From Leptobrachium leishanense (taxonomy: Eukaryota; Chordata; Amphibia; Anura; Megophryidae): a stretch of 64,000 nucleotides of DNA. The notes below the pieces were generated by a model, which did not search any database, was not told the origin of the DNA, and saw only the letters and a program-made list of their open reading frames with translations. The stretch is from positions 39,115,519 through 39,179,518 of the forward strand of contig CM019072.1 of NCBI GenBank assembly GCA_009667805.1. Reading direction: 5' to 3'. The translations under genes were made by a program, and so were the position numbers. Every line of letters begins with the position of its first letter. The first letter of the stretch is position 1. Positions 22,467 to 34,784 of this stretch are shown here, in pieces.

Positions 22467-23575
22467 GTATATAGTACAATGAAAACACAATTTTAGAACT
22501 GGTTTTAAACACCCAGCTCGGATTTAACCCATATTTTAGGCTTTTTATGCATCAACCTATTAGTGTTTAGTATAAAAGAAATTATAAACTAACTTTGGGA
22601 CGCGCAAACCAAAAATGTTTTTCACATCACTATGAGCCAATAAACACCACACGGTTTTGAGTCGTTCTGTACTTGCTCAGTGATACAAACACTGCCTGCC
22701 ACTTCTAGGGAACCACCTCTACCCTATAAAAAAGTGCACCAGCATAAATCTTCTGATCACAGGTAAACCTTAATATCAATACATTTAAAAAATGTAATAT
22801 ATATAAATATATAATAAAAATAGCTGAAACGCATTTCTCTATCTGTCTTGGCTTCCTCAGATGGAATAATATGGTGTCCCAATTGCCCCTTTATATAAGG
22901 GTACCTAATCGAGGAAAAGCCACCACGTGAGTAGAACAAAGTACCAATTACATTTCCCGATAATTTTTGGTTCATGATGCTAATATCCCAGCCTCAAATT
23001 CCCCAGGTGCCTTATTCCCCTCTTGCCAGTAACAATGAAGACATTGGCACATGCTAATAACCCTTTGTGGCGCTTTGTTACCAATTGAGTTGCTGAATTA
23101 GCGGCTTGAGTCAGTGTCGTGGGGAGCAGTTTGCAGACACTGTCAGTGGCGCTGCCATTGTTTTTGGCTATTGGAGGTCATTGGACACAATGGAGTCAAG
23201 CATGAGCTTGTGCGAGCTTTCAATGTTGACTTATGCAGAGACTGTAGAAAGAAAATGTAATGTAAAATCAGGGATAAGATTAGGGGTAGGTATGTGTCTC
23301 TGCAAAATCACATAACGTAAGGCTATGAGAGGCAGTATTCTTTCATTAATACGAGAACTGCAAGCTATCATGGAATAACTCGCTGGCCACATGCTGAACC
23401 ATTAGTAACGATTACTACAAAAAGTATACGAATCATTTATGTACATTATCCTGCCTCCAATTCTGAGATATGTGCGAAACTTGTAGCAAGGTGGGAATAG
23501 CGGCTTGAGCTGTTAGTTACCGGCAGGAGGATGTTATGTATAACAGACCAAGCCATTATCTTACAGCAGGGTCAG
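22467..23575. other. Unique DNA
   Basis: No gene or repeat recognised. Confidence 0.4.
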
Positions 23576-24480
23576 AACAGCCCCCCCCAGAGGTCGGCTC
23601 TGACGACCTGGGCAGCGCGCTGTCACGGGATGCTCGGCCACCGTAGGAATAGTCAGAGCAGGGCGCACAGAGTCATCCTACAGATCCTGATTTGCCTGCA
23701 ACGGACCAACCAAATGCCCTATCGAGGAGCCAGTGAAGTTGGAGCTGCCCGGATGGTGCTTCCTGAACCCGGTACCGCCTGTGAGCACTGCTAGCCCCCA
23801 CTGGATGCAACCCATCTTGTATTCTTCTTGCCCTGGGAGTACCTGATGTTGCCCGGGTCCCTGGTGGGTCCGAACACCACAGGATGGTTTGCGGGGAGCT
23901 GCCTGCGATGGTCCCGTTCCTGTTTTTTAACGCAGGCTGAGGAATCTCCCCCCACATCATTTTATTTTCTGGGACTCTCCCCCATTTTTGTGCCGTCTAC
24001 TGAGGACATTTTCTTTTTCCCTTTTTCTGTTGTTTTTGATGACCTTTTGAGACTCACATCTCTTTTGAATTGTCCTTTCCCCCTTCCCCCACGTTTTTCA
24101 TGCTGAGACTTTCAGGTGGAACTTATTATTTGACTTTTTGAAAAAAAAAATATTTTGGCATTTACGGGATTCTACGGGGAGCGCCATCGCGGCCCGGCAC
24201 CCGAGTACACGGGCCTAGTGCCACTTGTTTCCCTTGGCCCCCCCGGTCCTTCGGACTTATGGGAATGTACCAGGGGGCGGCACAGTCTACCCCTTGTTCT
24301 GTTTCCTCCCGCAATCCCCCTGTGATATTTGATGTCTTATAGCACCTCTTATTATTTTACTCATGCTGAGCTATTGCTGATTTTATGTGGCCCTGCGAGG
24401 CCCTCTTTCTTCGATCGTGAGCTGACATAACTACTAAATAAAAATATTGTGAATTATTAAAAAAAATAACAGCCCCCCCC
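23576..24480 (+). mobile_element. 5'-truncated LINE-like insertion with C-rich 13-bp TSD
   Basis: The segment 23589-24467 is flanked by aacagcccccccc (23576-23588 and 24468-24480). It ends in ctaaataaaaatattgtgaattattaaaaa, a poly(A)-type tail with an AATAAA signal just before the right TSD. The interior is GC-rich (gcccggcacccgagtacacg at 24193). No RT motif is visible, so this may be mostly 3' UTR of an L1/Tx1-type element. Clade is inferred only from the poly(A) tail and TSD length. Confidence 0.6.
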
Positions 24481-25446
24481 CCATCTATTAGTGCGGGAAA
24501 GTATTTGTTTGATCTTGAATTTAGAGGACACGTCTTCCAGCTTGGGCCGCAGTGATAGTGGAGGCAATATAGTCACTACCAATTTGTGAAACTAAAGATC
24601 AACAAATCAGTCTTATTAAAATGTAATAAAATCTTATGCTGGTAAAATGTCCTCCTTGGAGTACTAAATCTTTCCGTACATAAAGAGAACTGTTATGGGA
24701 ACCAATGCCTACGAGGTCCCTTAGCTGTGGTGACTAGGTTCCTTCACTGGTCCTAGAACTCCAACACCGCAGAACAGCACAGCATCATTTGCATATTTTC
24801 CGATGTCCCCAATATCACGGACGACACTGATCGCACTGGTTTATAGTCACAGCACACACATGTATTTATACCCCGGTGAAACAATAGAAAACCCTCCCTG
24901 GCATCTTGGCGTCTGGGACATAATTAGATTAGGGACAGATTGAATTGCAAATTTACACCTAGAGCCAGTAATCCCAGTATTAAAACACAATGAAGCAAAT
25001 GGACAAAGTAACAACTAAAAAGGAGTCCAGGTCCAGAGTTAACCCCTTCAGTTCTGCTCAATTCACACCCTGTATCTATAATGGTGACAGGGTGCCTGGG
25101 ACAGCTTTTATCAACCAATGAAAGTCGTTCAAAAAGGAGGATAGATACAGGGGGGGTCCTGTGACAGGTACTTCTTAGAACAAGAGTAAATTATTAATTC
25201 ACTAACGGGTATATTTCCCAAAAATCTCTAACTTTCTATAGAATCTCTAGTAAGTCAGAGAGGAAGTATAACAAATTTCATGAATTTAAAATATTGACAA
25301 AATACAGGTATTTTATACTTTTGACAATAATAATTACTATTTTTAATCTCCATTATTCTTTAATCTTTGGGAGCATTTTTTGTAACCTCAAGCGAGCAGG
25401 TACCTCTACACCTTTTGTTTCTGTTCCTATGTTTGTTTGTAACTGT
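24481..25446. other. Unique DNA, possible LTR-like stretch
   Basis: 24691-25160 begins tgttatggg and ends gtgaca in LTR fashion, but flanks do not match, so I do not call it. Confidence 0.3.
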
Positions 25447-25587
25447 CAGGGTTATTCAGAGAGAGGTGAATAGCCGATTTGGAAAGTGAGATAAATGGGA
25501 GAATTTTTCTGGTTTGGGTATTTTGACCTAGAATTTGCACTTCTCCGGTCATTCTCCTGGTTTTCACCTCTCTCTGAATAACCCTGA
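25447..25587. mobile_element. Palindromic MITE, family B copy 2
   Basis: cagggttattcagagagagg ... cctctctctgaataaccctg; 141 bp, an internal-deletion version of copy 1. Confidence 0.85.
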
Positions 25588-25624
25588 CAGTCTCATTCCC
25601 ATTGGTTATTGAAAAGCGCTATAT

Positions 25625-25655
25625 AAAATGATGATGATGATGATGATGATGATAT
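25625..25655 (+). repeat. (gat)n microsatellite
   Basis: Nine or so consecutive gat units. Confidence 0.9.
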
Positions 25656-25780
25656 ATTTTGAAAATAAAAAATCAGTATGAAGGGATGGTCTCTGATTTT
25701 CAAAACCCTTGCAAAGGTTTCCGATTTGCTCATTTATGCATTTATATAAACATTTTTGTTTTTCTGAAATAGCTATAAAA

Positions 25781-25930
25781 TTATAAAACAGGGAAAATTA
25801 TTAAATAATTAACCTGTTTCTGAAAACACGTAATCATGTCCAGAATTTCATTTTCTATTATTCCTTCTAGTGGAAATTTATTTTCTATGTCTATGGCAAA
25901 TTCCACATCTATAAGATTATTCCACCTGTG
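25781..25930 (-). CDS. Candidate exon or fragment, acyl-carrier-like helix
   Basis: On the minus strand a strong acceptor (tttttttcttcttcttcag) precedes a 49-codon open frame with IDVEFAIDIENKFPLE, then EILDM and VNYL before a TAA at 25783-25781. The spacing of VEFxxxIExxF ... E ... NYL recalls the second half of an acyl-carrier domain, but the Asp-Ser attachment site would lie in another exon and is not seen. A possible donor (CAG|GTTAAT) would give a 117-bp exon instead. I cannot name a gene; chance is a real alternative. Confidence 0.2.
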   Translation of the reverse strand, partial: HRWNNLIDVEFAIDIENKFPLEGIIENEILDMITCFQKQVNYLIIFPVL

Positions 25931-27060
25931 CTGAAGAAGAAGAAAAAAAACAAGTTTGTTTTCTATTTGATCTTTTCAATGGTTTTTAACCAAATTATGG
26001 TTGATACTCTTATTGCACTGACATACTGTATACTAACATAGGTTAGGATTGGTTTAGTGGAGAGAAATGTTACATGCAGAGGTACAGCGGTTTCAATCTA
26101 TGGCTGTATGGAGCTTGAGATCCAGTGGTGGAAGAGTTAAATGTAACACATAAAGAGGGATAAATGAAGGCCACACGGTAGTGAGAATACAATGCACTCT
26201 GATTCACAATACAATGGCATCTACACCCTGGCAACAGCCATTACCGCATCCAGGTCCATAATTCTCGGAGTTCTACTCTCAATGCAGACCTCTTTTAGAG
26301 ATGTTGTTTCTATGGGGATGTGTTCGTCAAATACCAGGTCTGAGAGAGATAAGAGAGGATGGATCTATTTTAACCTTTCTGTTTAAACTTAAAAAATAAG
26401 ACATAGAAGAACAAAATGTGAATTTACCTAGTAGTTGGGGAAACCACTGCATTTTAGATGATTTCTAATGGTAGAAGGACTGTCGTGATGTGTATTCTAT
26501 TGATAATCTCATGCCTTTGAAATGTCACGTGTCACACCGCACCATCAAATTGATGGCTTTATAATGGTTTGCAGCGGTCCTTCTGCACTGAAAATGCTGT
26601 GAAATATACTTTAGAGTCAGCCACATAGCATCTTTGGTGTCCATGTTTTGTTTAGAGCATCCCTGGCTTCCATGTGGAGTTTAAAGTTAGTGTCAAGGCC
26701 AGAGAAGGAGAATAAAGGAGATTGTCAGTCTTAAAGGGACACAACGCATGGTGATTTACTCAATATAAAATGAATGGTCACAGGGTCCATGAACATCCTC
26801 AGCCTTCTCCCCCTCCAGGCTGGCTTTTAGAGGGCTGATTGAAGCCTCAGAGTGCAGAGGCTAAGCTCCACACAGAAGCTCAGTTCAGCAAGATCAGGGA
26901 TCGCGACACAGAAATGAGAACCAATTTAGGACCTAGGTGCCTCCAATGACTGTCAAAAAGCCATTGGATTTGCTGAAGGCCTATTGGAGCATCCAGTCTT
27001 CCCTCCAGTCACGTGACATGCTGCAGCTTGAAGGAAGATCACAGCATGACACTTCATCAT
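25931..27060. other. Unique DNA
   Basis: No gene or repeat recognised. Confidence 0.4.
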
Positions 27061-27777
27061 TGCAGTGTCACGTGACGTGTGCGGTTCGGTGAGAGCCCAG
27101 CAGGCGGCGACACAGAGGGGAGGCCAGACAGGAATCACGCAATGAATATTCTTTAATGAAACATAAATGGGCCTTAACTGCAGGCACTTGAAAGAACAAA
27201 GGAATTACATAAAGTCCAGGGAGAGTTCTTGACTGGAGAGCCTGAGGATTGTGGGCAATGCAGTCCCAGACTGCAGACAGGGCCCACCAAGGAGAAGTCT
27301 GGACAGCGGACAGTGGTACCTTGATCAAAAGGTCAGAGACGGAGATGAACAGTAATCCACAGGTGGAGATCGCTGAGAGTCCCTTGCACAAACAGAGATG
27401 TATCCAGGAACAACAGGGTAGACAGATGGATACTGGATACACAGGATAAGATGTACAGGCAACAAGGTAAGCTGGTTCATGAAGAGCAGGTCTGAACACA
27501 TACAAGTGCCCTCAGTCAGGGAGAACAATGCAGAACCACTGCTGGCTGGCTCTCTCTGCCTTTTAAGGAGGTTAAATCATAGATGGGCCTCAGCTGGAAC
27601 TCCTAGGCTGGACGGGAAAACCCAGGCTGGATCTCCAGGAGCCTGGACATGGCACTGGGCTGAGGTAAACCCCGGATTGGAACCCAATACAAAAGCTTTC
27701 CAGGACAAAGGCTGTTAGAACCAGGCTGTGCAATATAGGTACCTCAGTAGGTACCCCGGGTGGACCGTGACATGCAG
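27061..27777 (-). mobile_element. Solo LTR, 707 bp, 5-bp TSD
   Basis: 27066-27772 begins TGTCACGTGACG and ends CCGTGACA, flanked by tgcag on both sides (27061-27065, 27773-27777). On the minus strand a TATA-like ttaaaagg (near 27562) precedes an ATTAAAG polyadenylation-like signal (near 27155), favouring minus orientation. The open frames inside (for example 27068-27505) are incidental. Confidence 0.85.
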
Positions 27778-29254
27778 CAGGAGTCCCCCGTTGGACTAAA
27801 AGTAAGCTCTAAAAATATCTAATGGGTTAAAAGGTGCTGAGGGGGCCATGAGGGTTTAAATGTTTAACCCCTCTACCTCCCCCACCCATTTTAATCTTAC
27901 ATCATCCCTCTAAATCTAGAAAATAATTTTGCGTGCTGTAGGCCAGTGATGTAGGAGAGGTTATAGAAAACTTTTATAGGGCAGGTTCACTTCCCTGGTA
28001 ATGTCCCATCAATTCAATATCTCAAGCCTTGATACGATATCGCTGGCCACTGCTTACCCAGTACCAACCCTGTTCTTTCTATGTTGGTGACAAGCAATTC
28101 GGGGCCAATTACTCTATTCACTTAACTGTCAGTTTTTTTAGATTAAATTTTTGGTGTTTTTTTTTAATTCTATAACAGACCTTTTTAATTATTTTTAAAG
28201 ACCTTTTTATTATTTACACACATTTTAATAAATTTTTATTGATTTAAACACCTATTAGGAGAACAGGAGAGTACCACTTTTTTCCAGTACAGTGGAATTC
28301 GCTAAGACCACTTTAGTGTTCTTCGGTGTATTTCCGGGCTCTTTGGCAACATTGTCCAAATTTTTCATGAGGCTTCGGTGACTCCATCTTTGGCGCGCTA
28401 CGTTGACCATTCAGTAAATAGTGAATTCACTGTACTGTCGGCGAAATGGAATCACCGAAGTGTGCCGAAATGAAAAGGACTAGAATTTCATTGAAATTTC
28501 TGTGCTTTGTGAATAAACCCTTTAATTTGGGATATCAATTTTAGTCGACCAGGGAAGCCATCGACATGTCTCAGCAAGAGTCCAGGAACTAAATAGAGAC
28601 AACAGACCGGTGACCCAAGGGGCAAGACATGTTGATGGCTACCCTGGATCACTGGATATTTCAACTGGTCCCCCTGCCTTGCAGGGAAATGGTAAACCCA
28701 CAATAATACTTAAAATTAAGTTTGATTTTACCCGATTCCCTGCCCAACAACCCATTTATAAACTCCTTTCAGCACTTAATACGTGTTCTGAATTCGGCTT
28801 ACTGATATATTCGAATTGAATTGCTAAGTTTGAAATGTCCATTAAACAGTATTTGGGCGAGTGCCAAAATTTAGCCAAATTTTTAGTGGAAATGTAAATG
28901 CTGGTATGTCCTTAATTTAATTTCCCGAACGGGAAAAATGGCTAAACTGCGGGAGAAAAATCTGTAGATTTTGGCAATCAAGCTGAATTAAATTGGGTCA
29001 CAAGTCAGTTCTCAGGAGCATGGAGAGATTGAGTAGAACAGGGGTGGCCTCCCACTGCACACGTGTCAACACGGAGGTTGTCCATGTACCACAAGCAACG
29101 TTTTGTAATTTTAAGAAAATACAATAAAATAACTGGCTAAACAGTGTAGCGTCTAATCAGACAATGTTGGAATAGGTTTCTTTCTTTGCAAGGAATTTGT
29201 ATTTTTAACACTGTACACTTGATTGATTATTAGTTCTGTTACAATAGTATTGGT
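27778..29254. other. Unique DNA
   Basis: No gene or repeat recognised. A homopolymer-rich AT stretch lies at 28130-28260. Confidence 0.4.
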
Positions 29255-29534
29255 TTAACCCTTTCAATGCTGAGGACGTATGGGGAACGTCCTCATTGAC
29301 TCCTAAGGAAAGATAGGGTGGAGATAAGGGTTCCTTTGAACCCAGATATCTCCCGACTGTGTTCAGCTAGCAGGGTCATATTTGGTATCATTAGAAAGGC
29401 CAGAGCATGGCCTTTCCAATGATACCAAATATGACCATGTTTAAAGTAAAGAAAAATAATAACTATAATAATACAGAAAAGAAAAATGTGGGGGTTTTTT
29501 TAGACGTGAAATGGCTCAGCAGTGAAGGGGTTAA
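29255..29534. mobile_element. MITE with TTAA target site, family C
   Basis: TTAA at 29255-29258 and 29531-29534. Termini ccctttcaatgctgagg and gctcagcagtgaagggg are imperfect inverted repeats. The core is a strong hairpin (catatttggtatcattagaaaggcc / ggcctttccaatgataccaaatatg, 29378-29434). The TTAA target suggests a piggyBac- or Kolobok-type mobiliser. Confidence 0.75.
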
Positions 29535-30099
29535 CAATAGTTTTCTCTTTCTGTATTATTTGATTTGAAGGCTACAGAGATACATTATTTTTGTATCCTT
29601 TTTGGCAACCACGGAGGGGAACTTATGTGAAGGCGGAGTGGCACATTCAAAATTGTCTACATCCGAAACTGGCACATGGCCCGCCATGGGATGGCCACCT
29701 CTAGACTAGAATATAGACACCATTAGGACATGTCTACATTTGTATTTAACTGCAGTTGGTTTACAGCATAGCCCCTTACTACATTCAGATTTTAATAATT
29801 TAGTTGTGTATGATTTTATGACAGAAATGCTAGTGTAGGACTTGATGTTAGTAGCTGAGCTTACACTTTAACTCTCGATACCTGATCATTCATTATACAT
29901 TTGGAGAGAAATGAGGCAACATTATTTTTTCTTTGTGACTGGAGCCAGGCTGGAAACTAGCATCCAAGCAATTGTTCAAGTATGGTGGGAGTTTGAAGGG
30001 GTCGCTAATCAGTATGAAATAATAGGTAAAATATACAAAATGACTACATGATCCGAGTGAACACAACTAAAGTACCACTGCACTGAAATTAGCTAAAAG

Positions 30100-30670
30100 G
30101 CTTGTGAAGATGGAAGCGTCCTGCTCATTGTGAGGCCCTCTTCATCTCTAGCTCCACAAATCCATTTCCTTTATTTCACCGGTAATTAGTATGTCAGAAG
30201 AAGAGAACAGCCCTGGCAGCAGAGCACAATACATCTGAACAAATCATTTTAACAGACAGAGTGTTCTCGGTTAAGCGGGATTTTCAGGAACTTTTACGAG
30301 CCATTAACTGCAGTGATTGTTTTATGGGATTATTGGAAAGTAAAGCGTGTTCATTCCACCGGGATTTGCACCTTCAGCATCTCATACACATATCATTCTA
30401 TGCGAGTGTCTGGTGTTTATTAATGTACGAAACAGCAGCCCGGGGCTGCCCAATTATCCTAAAATGCGGAAATTCCCGGAGTTCTAGGTTTAAGTAAAGT
30501 ATAAAGATGTACGCGATAAAATCCCGTTTGGCAAAAGGCAGCAAAACGAGCAGTCTGATGGATTTTTAGCTGCAGTCTTCATCTGATGGCAGAACAGATA
30601 TCTTAACGAGCTCATTAATTTGTCCATTGTTTAACTTTGCTTTCATTCTAATTACCGTACTGGGAACAAA
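30100..30670. promoter_or_regulatory. Candidate conserved cis-regulatory block
   Basis: Repeat-free balanced sequence with clustered homeodomain-type words (ggtaattagt at 30181, tttatgg at 30322, ctcattaatt at 30611, ctaattaccg at 30648) and a SOX-type ccattgt at 30624. There is no coding frame with motifs. It looks like conserved non-coding DNA in texture, but conservation itself cannot be seen here. Confidence 0.3.
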
Positions 30671-31179
30671 CCCAAATTCTCGTTGATTGTATCATCAGCT
30701 CTACTGGAAGCCCCCAGTTACCAGAATAAACAGAAAAAAACGCAACTTAGTGCTCAGTAACTAGGCAGCAAAGGCAAAGATAGGATATATGACATCTTTA
30801 TTGTGACCTTTCCCGATCCACAATCTGTTCTTTTATTTCAAAGGAATGTTACACAACCCACATAGCAATCTTGTACCTCTCTATTTTATTATTAGGTTTT
30901 CCCGTTCATTGTATCCTGCAATACGTTGCTTTTTCTTTGAACATCAAACACTGGAGATGGCGTTTGCATCTGCCTCGCATGAATTTGCTTTTAAGTAAGA
31001 ATGAAAGCATTGAAGGGCATCCATAGTTTCATGTAATACAACGGTTTGTAGCTACTGTTCCCATTTGTGCATTGTGTTTGTATCTATCCATATATATTTA
31101 GTTTTATAAAAACGTCTTACATAAATTGTTGGTATCTTTTACTAATGATCCACTCACCCCTCAACTAACACCCCAGAAA

Positions 31180-31420
31180 AAACATTCACTGTGAAACCTT
31201 CGGAAAGTGATGTCTTTTTCTAGAAGAGCCATTAAAATTCTTTTGCCCACCTTTGCCACCTCCCACTCATTAGAGCTCCTACCAGGATGCGTAACGAGAT
31301 TTATCAAACAGTGCGGGTGGAACCGAAAGCTTTATATGTTCCTCCACATCGCCAGCTGTAATTGGCACAGATCAAAGCGTGGAGAAGCTGCCTGTTGAGA
31401 CCAACCTAGCTTTGAGTTAT
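31180..31420. promoter_or_regulatory. Second candidate regulatory block
   Basis: Repeat-free stretch with gtaattggcac and a TCF/LEF-type atcaaag (31358-31377). The plus frame 31207-31398 has no known motif. Inference only. Confidence 0.2.
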
Positions 31421-33929
31421 TGTGGGTGACCTATGATCTTCGTCCTTTTTCTTCTGCTAGGCAATAACGATTGAAGAGATGATAGAATTATTTCTTGCCT
31501 CCTTAAATGCCAAGAAAATGCAACTGTAAAAGCTTAAAGACTACTGAGATGGGGAAATTTCAGACAGGGTGCAAGAGGCAGACACCACTGGTTGGCTTTT
31601 AAAGCCATACATTACACCATGCCATAAAAATCTGACCCTAACATATACTTTATGGTGGATCTTAAAAAATTATCTCTGATATCTGTACCTGGACCTTTCC
31701 CCAATCAAAATTTAAATTAGCTTACTTACTGGTGGCCAACAAAAGAATATTATAGAGTAGATCAATAACCCTACTATCTTCCATACACACAAGAAATTAA
31801 CACCTTCCTCTTGACTAGAAAACTTACCTATATATTTCCATCAATATATTTATCTACATGAAGACCTCTTGGTGGAGAACCGCTCTTGGACGAACCTCTT
31901 AGTGAAGAAACCTTCTGGAGCAAAAATTCCCACCACATTTGCTTGCTTAAAAGGAAATTATTCTTACAATAGTTAAAAACAAAACAAGAAAATAATTCAA
32001 TAGGCAAGTTTACATGTGTTGTCTTAATGACACTGGTGCAGGGATAAAAATGCCTGAAAATCTCATTAAAACAAAATATGTAGGACTTCAAGAGCACTTA
32101 TTTGTCTTTATTTTTCACTCACCAGTTACAACATGATAGCCCAGTAAATGGAATCTGTTAGAATTGAGCAGAGAACTCTAAGGATGACAGAGTAGGGAAA
32201 AGCAAGAAGACGTATACCAGTCCTTGTAATGGCTGAGTTGACATCGGTAAAATAATCTATCGTAAATCAAAACTGAATACTTGCCAAGGTTAAGAACGCA
32301 GAAGTGGGTAAGCAAAAGGACAAGATGGGTCAGGATAATAGGGCAGCAGATTGAGTACTTGGCTGTCACACAGCTCAAGCGGAACAGACCAGAGGAAGCC
32401 AAAGGCCTCCGGAAAGAGCCGAGGCATCTTCAGCTTAACCCGAAGTGCAATCGGAGATTTCCGACATGCAATTCAGCCAGCCATGAACAGGAAGCCAATA
32501 GAGCGTGTGCCTCGATTGATCACGGTGGCCTGCTCTACGCACGGCAGGGAAGCACTCGCCAATGCCGGTTATAACAGTTCTATAGCATAGGATGGTGGAA
32601 ACGACGCAATAAGTGAACAGGTAGGCCGACTAGCGTCATTATAAGTGTCCTGTGTGTAGATTCCAGCTTCTAAGCATCTCAAGGTGCTTATACCAACTTC
32701 ATTTGTGAATACAAATCCTAAAATTGTTCTGTTCCAAATGAGCTGCAACATTATGTTTAATTCTTTTAGGTTATGACGCCCTCCCATATTTTTCCTATAC
32801 TGTTCATATAAACAGCTAACCAAAGGAAGGTCCTTCAGAAGAGCAACTTCTAACTATTCTCTCTAACATTAAAATAGAAATGAAAGATTATGTAATTATT
32901 GTATTACACATCAACACTACAATTGGTGCCCAAATATTTTGTAGGGTTTATTTAATACATATAGGTTATATTTTTCCTGGATGAAGCTACTAGTACCAGT
33001 AGGATGCATATCCCATCATGACACAATGTATGTCAAGTGGGTTAATCTCCTAAAAGCAATCCGTAGTTAGGATAGGCCCTGCCGCGATGGGGTACACTGA
33101 TGTTGTGGAAAGCCTATGTAATGTATGATCGTATATTGTAACCAAATGACCATTATTTTTTATTCTTCAGTCTTAAAGCTTTAACAATATAAGTAAGAGG
33201 AAAGCTATAAATTTGGAATGTTGTCAGACGGACTCTTCCCTCATGAACGTGAATGTTCAGGAAGAGTGCAGCCATTCTGGTTTCAAGATATTCGTGAAGC
33301 TTACCTGCAGGTCTCTTTCAGCTTCAAGAAATGTTAAATTCATTATAGTACTGGAGTTTGACGGCAATACATTCATTAAAGTCTGTCAGAGCTTTTTCAA
33401 AAGTATCTCATTAGTGCAGGAAATGTCTCAAATGCTGTTTCTCGGGCTACAAGGACTGCTAGAATCCAAGTGAAAACTTCTTTTATTTCTGAACAGTAGA
33501 TACAAATTGGCCAAAACACATTGCACGCTAATCATTTGAGGGATAGCAAAATCGAACTCTAGAAATCTTAAAGCTCAAGAGGGACCTACAAGGTCTTTAT
33601 GCCATGTCCAAACAATCCTTATTGACATTTCTCAGAGATCTAAATGACAGGCTGATATATTTATTCTGGATAGAGAAGGTTTAGGGCAATGGGCATCTAG
33701 GGATTGATACCCAAGAGACGCTCACCTTGTTCAGCCAGAGGTGATTTCTTTATTCATGTGACTCAATTTAATAAGGTCACACATTTATACAATGAGAAGG
33801 CATGGGAAAAAAAATACAATAAAAGTATTTGTAATAACCGTAGCTCACCAGCAACAGAAAAAAATCAATGGCCATGGAAAAGCTACAGAAAAGTACTTCA
33901 AGAATGTTATTTGATATTTACTTTCTACA
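31421..33929. other. Unique DNA with one possible solo LTR
   Basis: 32156-32576 begins TGTTAGAATTGAG and ends GGTTATAACA and reads like an LTR on the minus strand, but flanking 5-mers (gaatc, gttct) differ. Elsewhere only short frames occur. Confidence 0.35.
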
Positions 33930-34231
33930 TGACTGCTTAAACCTGGGACCTCCTTGACCCATAACCCTTAATTATAAAGAAGACACAACAACTTCTTAAC
34001 TGGAAAAGGGCAATGGCCACAGCTTTATTAAATATTTACACCAAGTAAAACCCAGCCAGTGCTTATCCTCCGATATCCGCCCTATTACTCCTGTAATAGG
34101 CAGTTCACGATCCAAAAACCAGGAGCTCATCGCCCCGCCTGACCGAGATCAAGCGGGGGTCGTCTCATTAAATGCCTCACCCGAAGGCGGCTTAGCCAAT
34201 TTAAAGCACCGCTGTCCAGGAACCATGCCAA
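33930..34231 (-). repeat. Ngaro split direct repeat B2
   Basis: 302 bp, matching B1 at 34462-34763 with no differences that I noticed. Starts tgactgcttaaacctggg on plus and ends aaccatgccaa. Confidence 0.95.
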
Positions 34232-34277
34232 AGCTGTGACACGAAGAAGACGAACTTCTACCGGGTGGGCGGGCGGG

Positions 34278-34462
34278 AATCTTCTTGATGCACCGTTGAA
34301 GCTGTCCAGGAACAAGAGACAGAACACACCCACCACCGATGCATATATAGGTAAGTGAAACAATGTTGCACACACCTAACCAATGGCTCCATATTTCCTT
34401 ATCTGACCATCCGGCCCAGGCATCAGTCATGTCCCCCTTCCTTAAAGGTGCAGGGGATTCTT
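34278..34462 (-). repeat. Ngaro split direct repeat A2
   Basis: About 185 bp matching A1 at 39910-40094 (gaatcttcttgatgcaccg ... gtgcaggggattct). A spacer of 46 bp (34232-34277) separates it from B2. Confidence 0.95.
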
Positions 34463-34763
34463 GACTGCTTAAACCTGGGACCTCCTTGACCCATAACCCT
34501 TAATTATAAAGAAGACACAACAACTTCTTAACTGGAAAAGGGCAATGGCCACAGCTTTATTAAATATTTACACCAAGTAAAACCCAGCCAGTGCTTATCC
34601 TCCGATATCCGCCCTATTACTCCTGTAATAGGCAGTTCACGATCCAAAAACCAGGAGCTCATCGCCCCGCCTGACCGAGATCAAGCGGGGGTCGTCTCAT
34701 TAAATGCCTCACCCGAAGGCGGCTTAGCCAATTTAAAGCACCGCTGTCCAGGAACCATGCCAA
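34462..34763 (-). repeat. Ngaro split direct repeat B1
   Basis: 302-bp counterpart of B2, directly next to A2 and downstream of the hydrolase ORF. Confidence 0.95.
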
Positions 34764-34784
34764 CGCCAGGGGCACCATGGCCTC

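Noticed and set aside
24691..25160. LTR-like stretch tgttatggg...gtgaca
   Set aside because: Flanking 4-5-mers do not match and no internal LTR signals are convincing.
31828..32097. 89-aa minus frame ending next to a good GTAAGT donor (near 31828)
   Set aside because: The frame has a stop exactly at the donor, alternative frames also stop, and no homology is recognised.
32156..32576. TGTTA...TAACA solo-LTR-like segment
   Set aside because: Flanks gaatc and gttct differ, so no TSD supports it; kept only as a remark.
33213..33473. 86-aa plus frame, and on minus an exon-like stretch with LTFLEAERDLQ before GTAAGC (near 33310)
   Set aside because: The minus acceptor is weak and I recognise no family; chance open frames on both strands are as likely.
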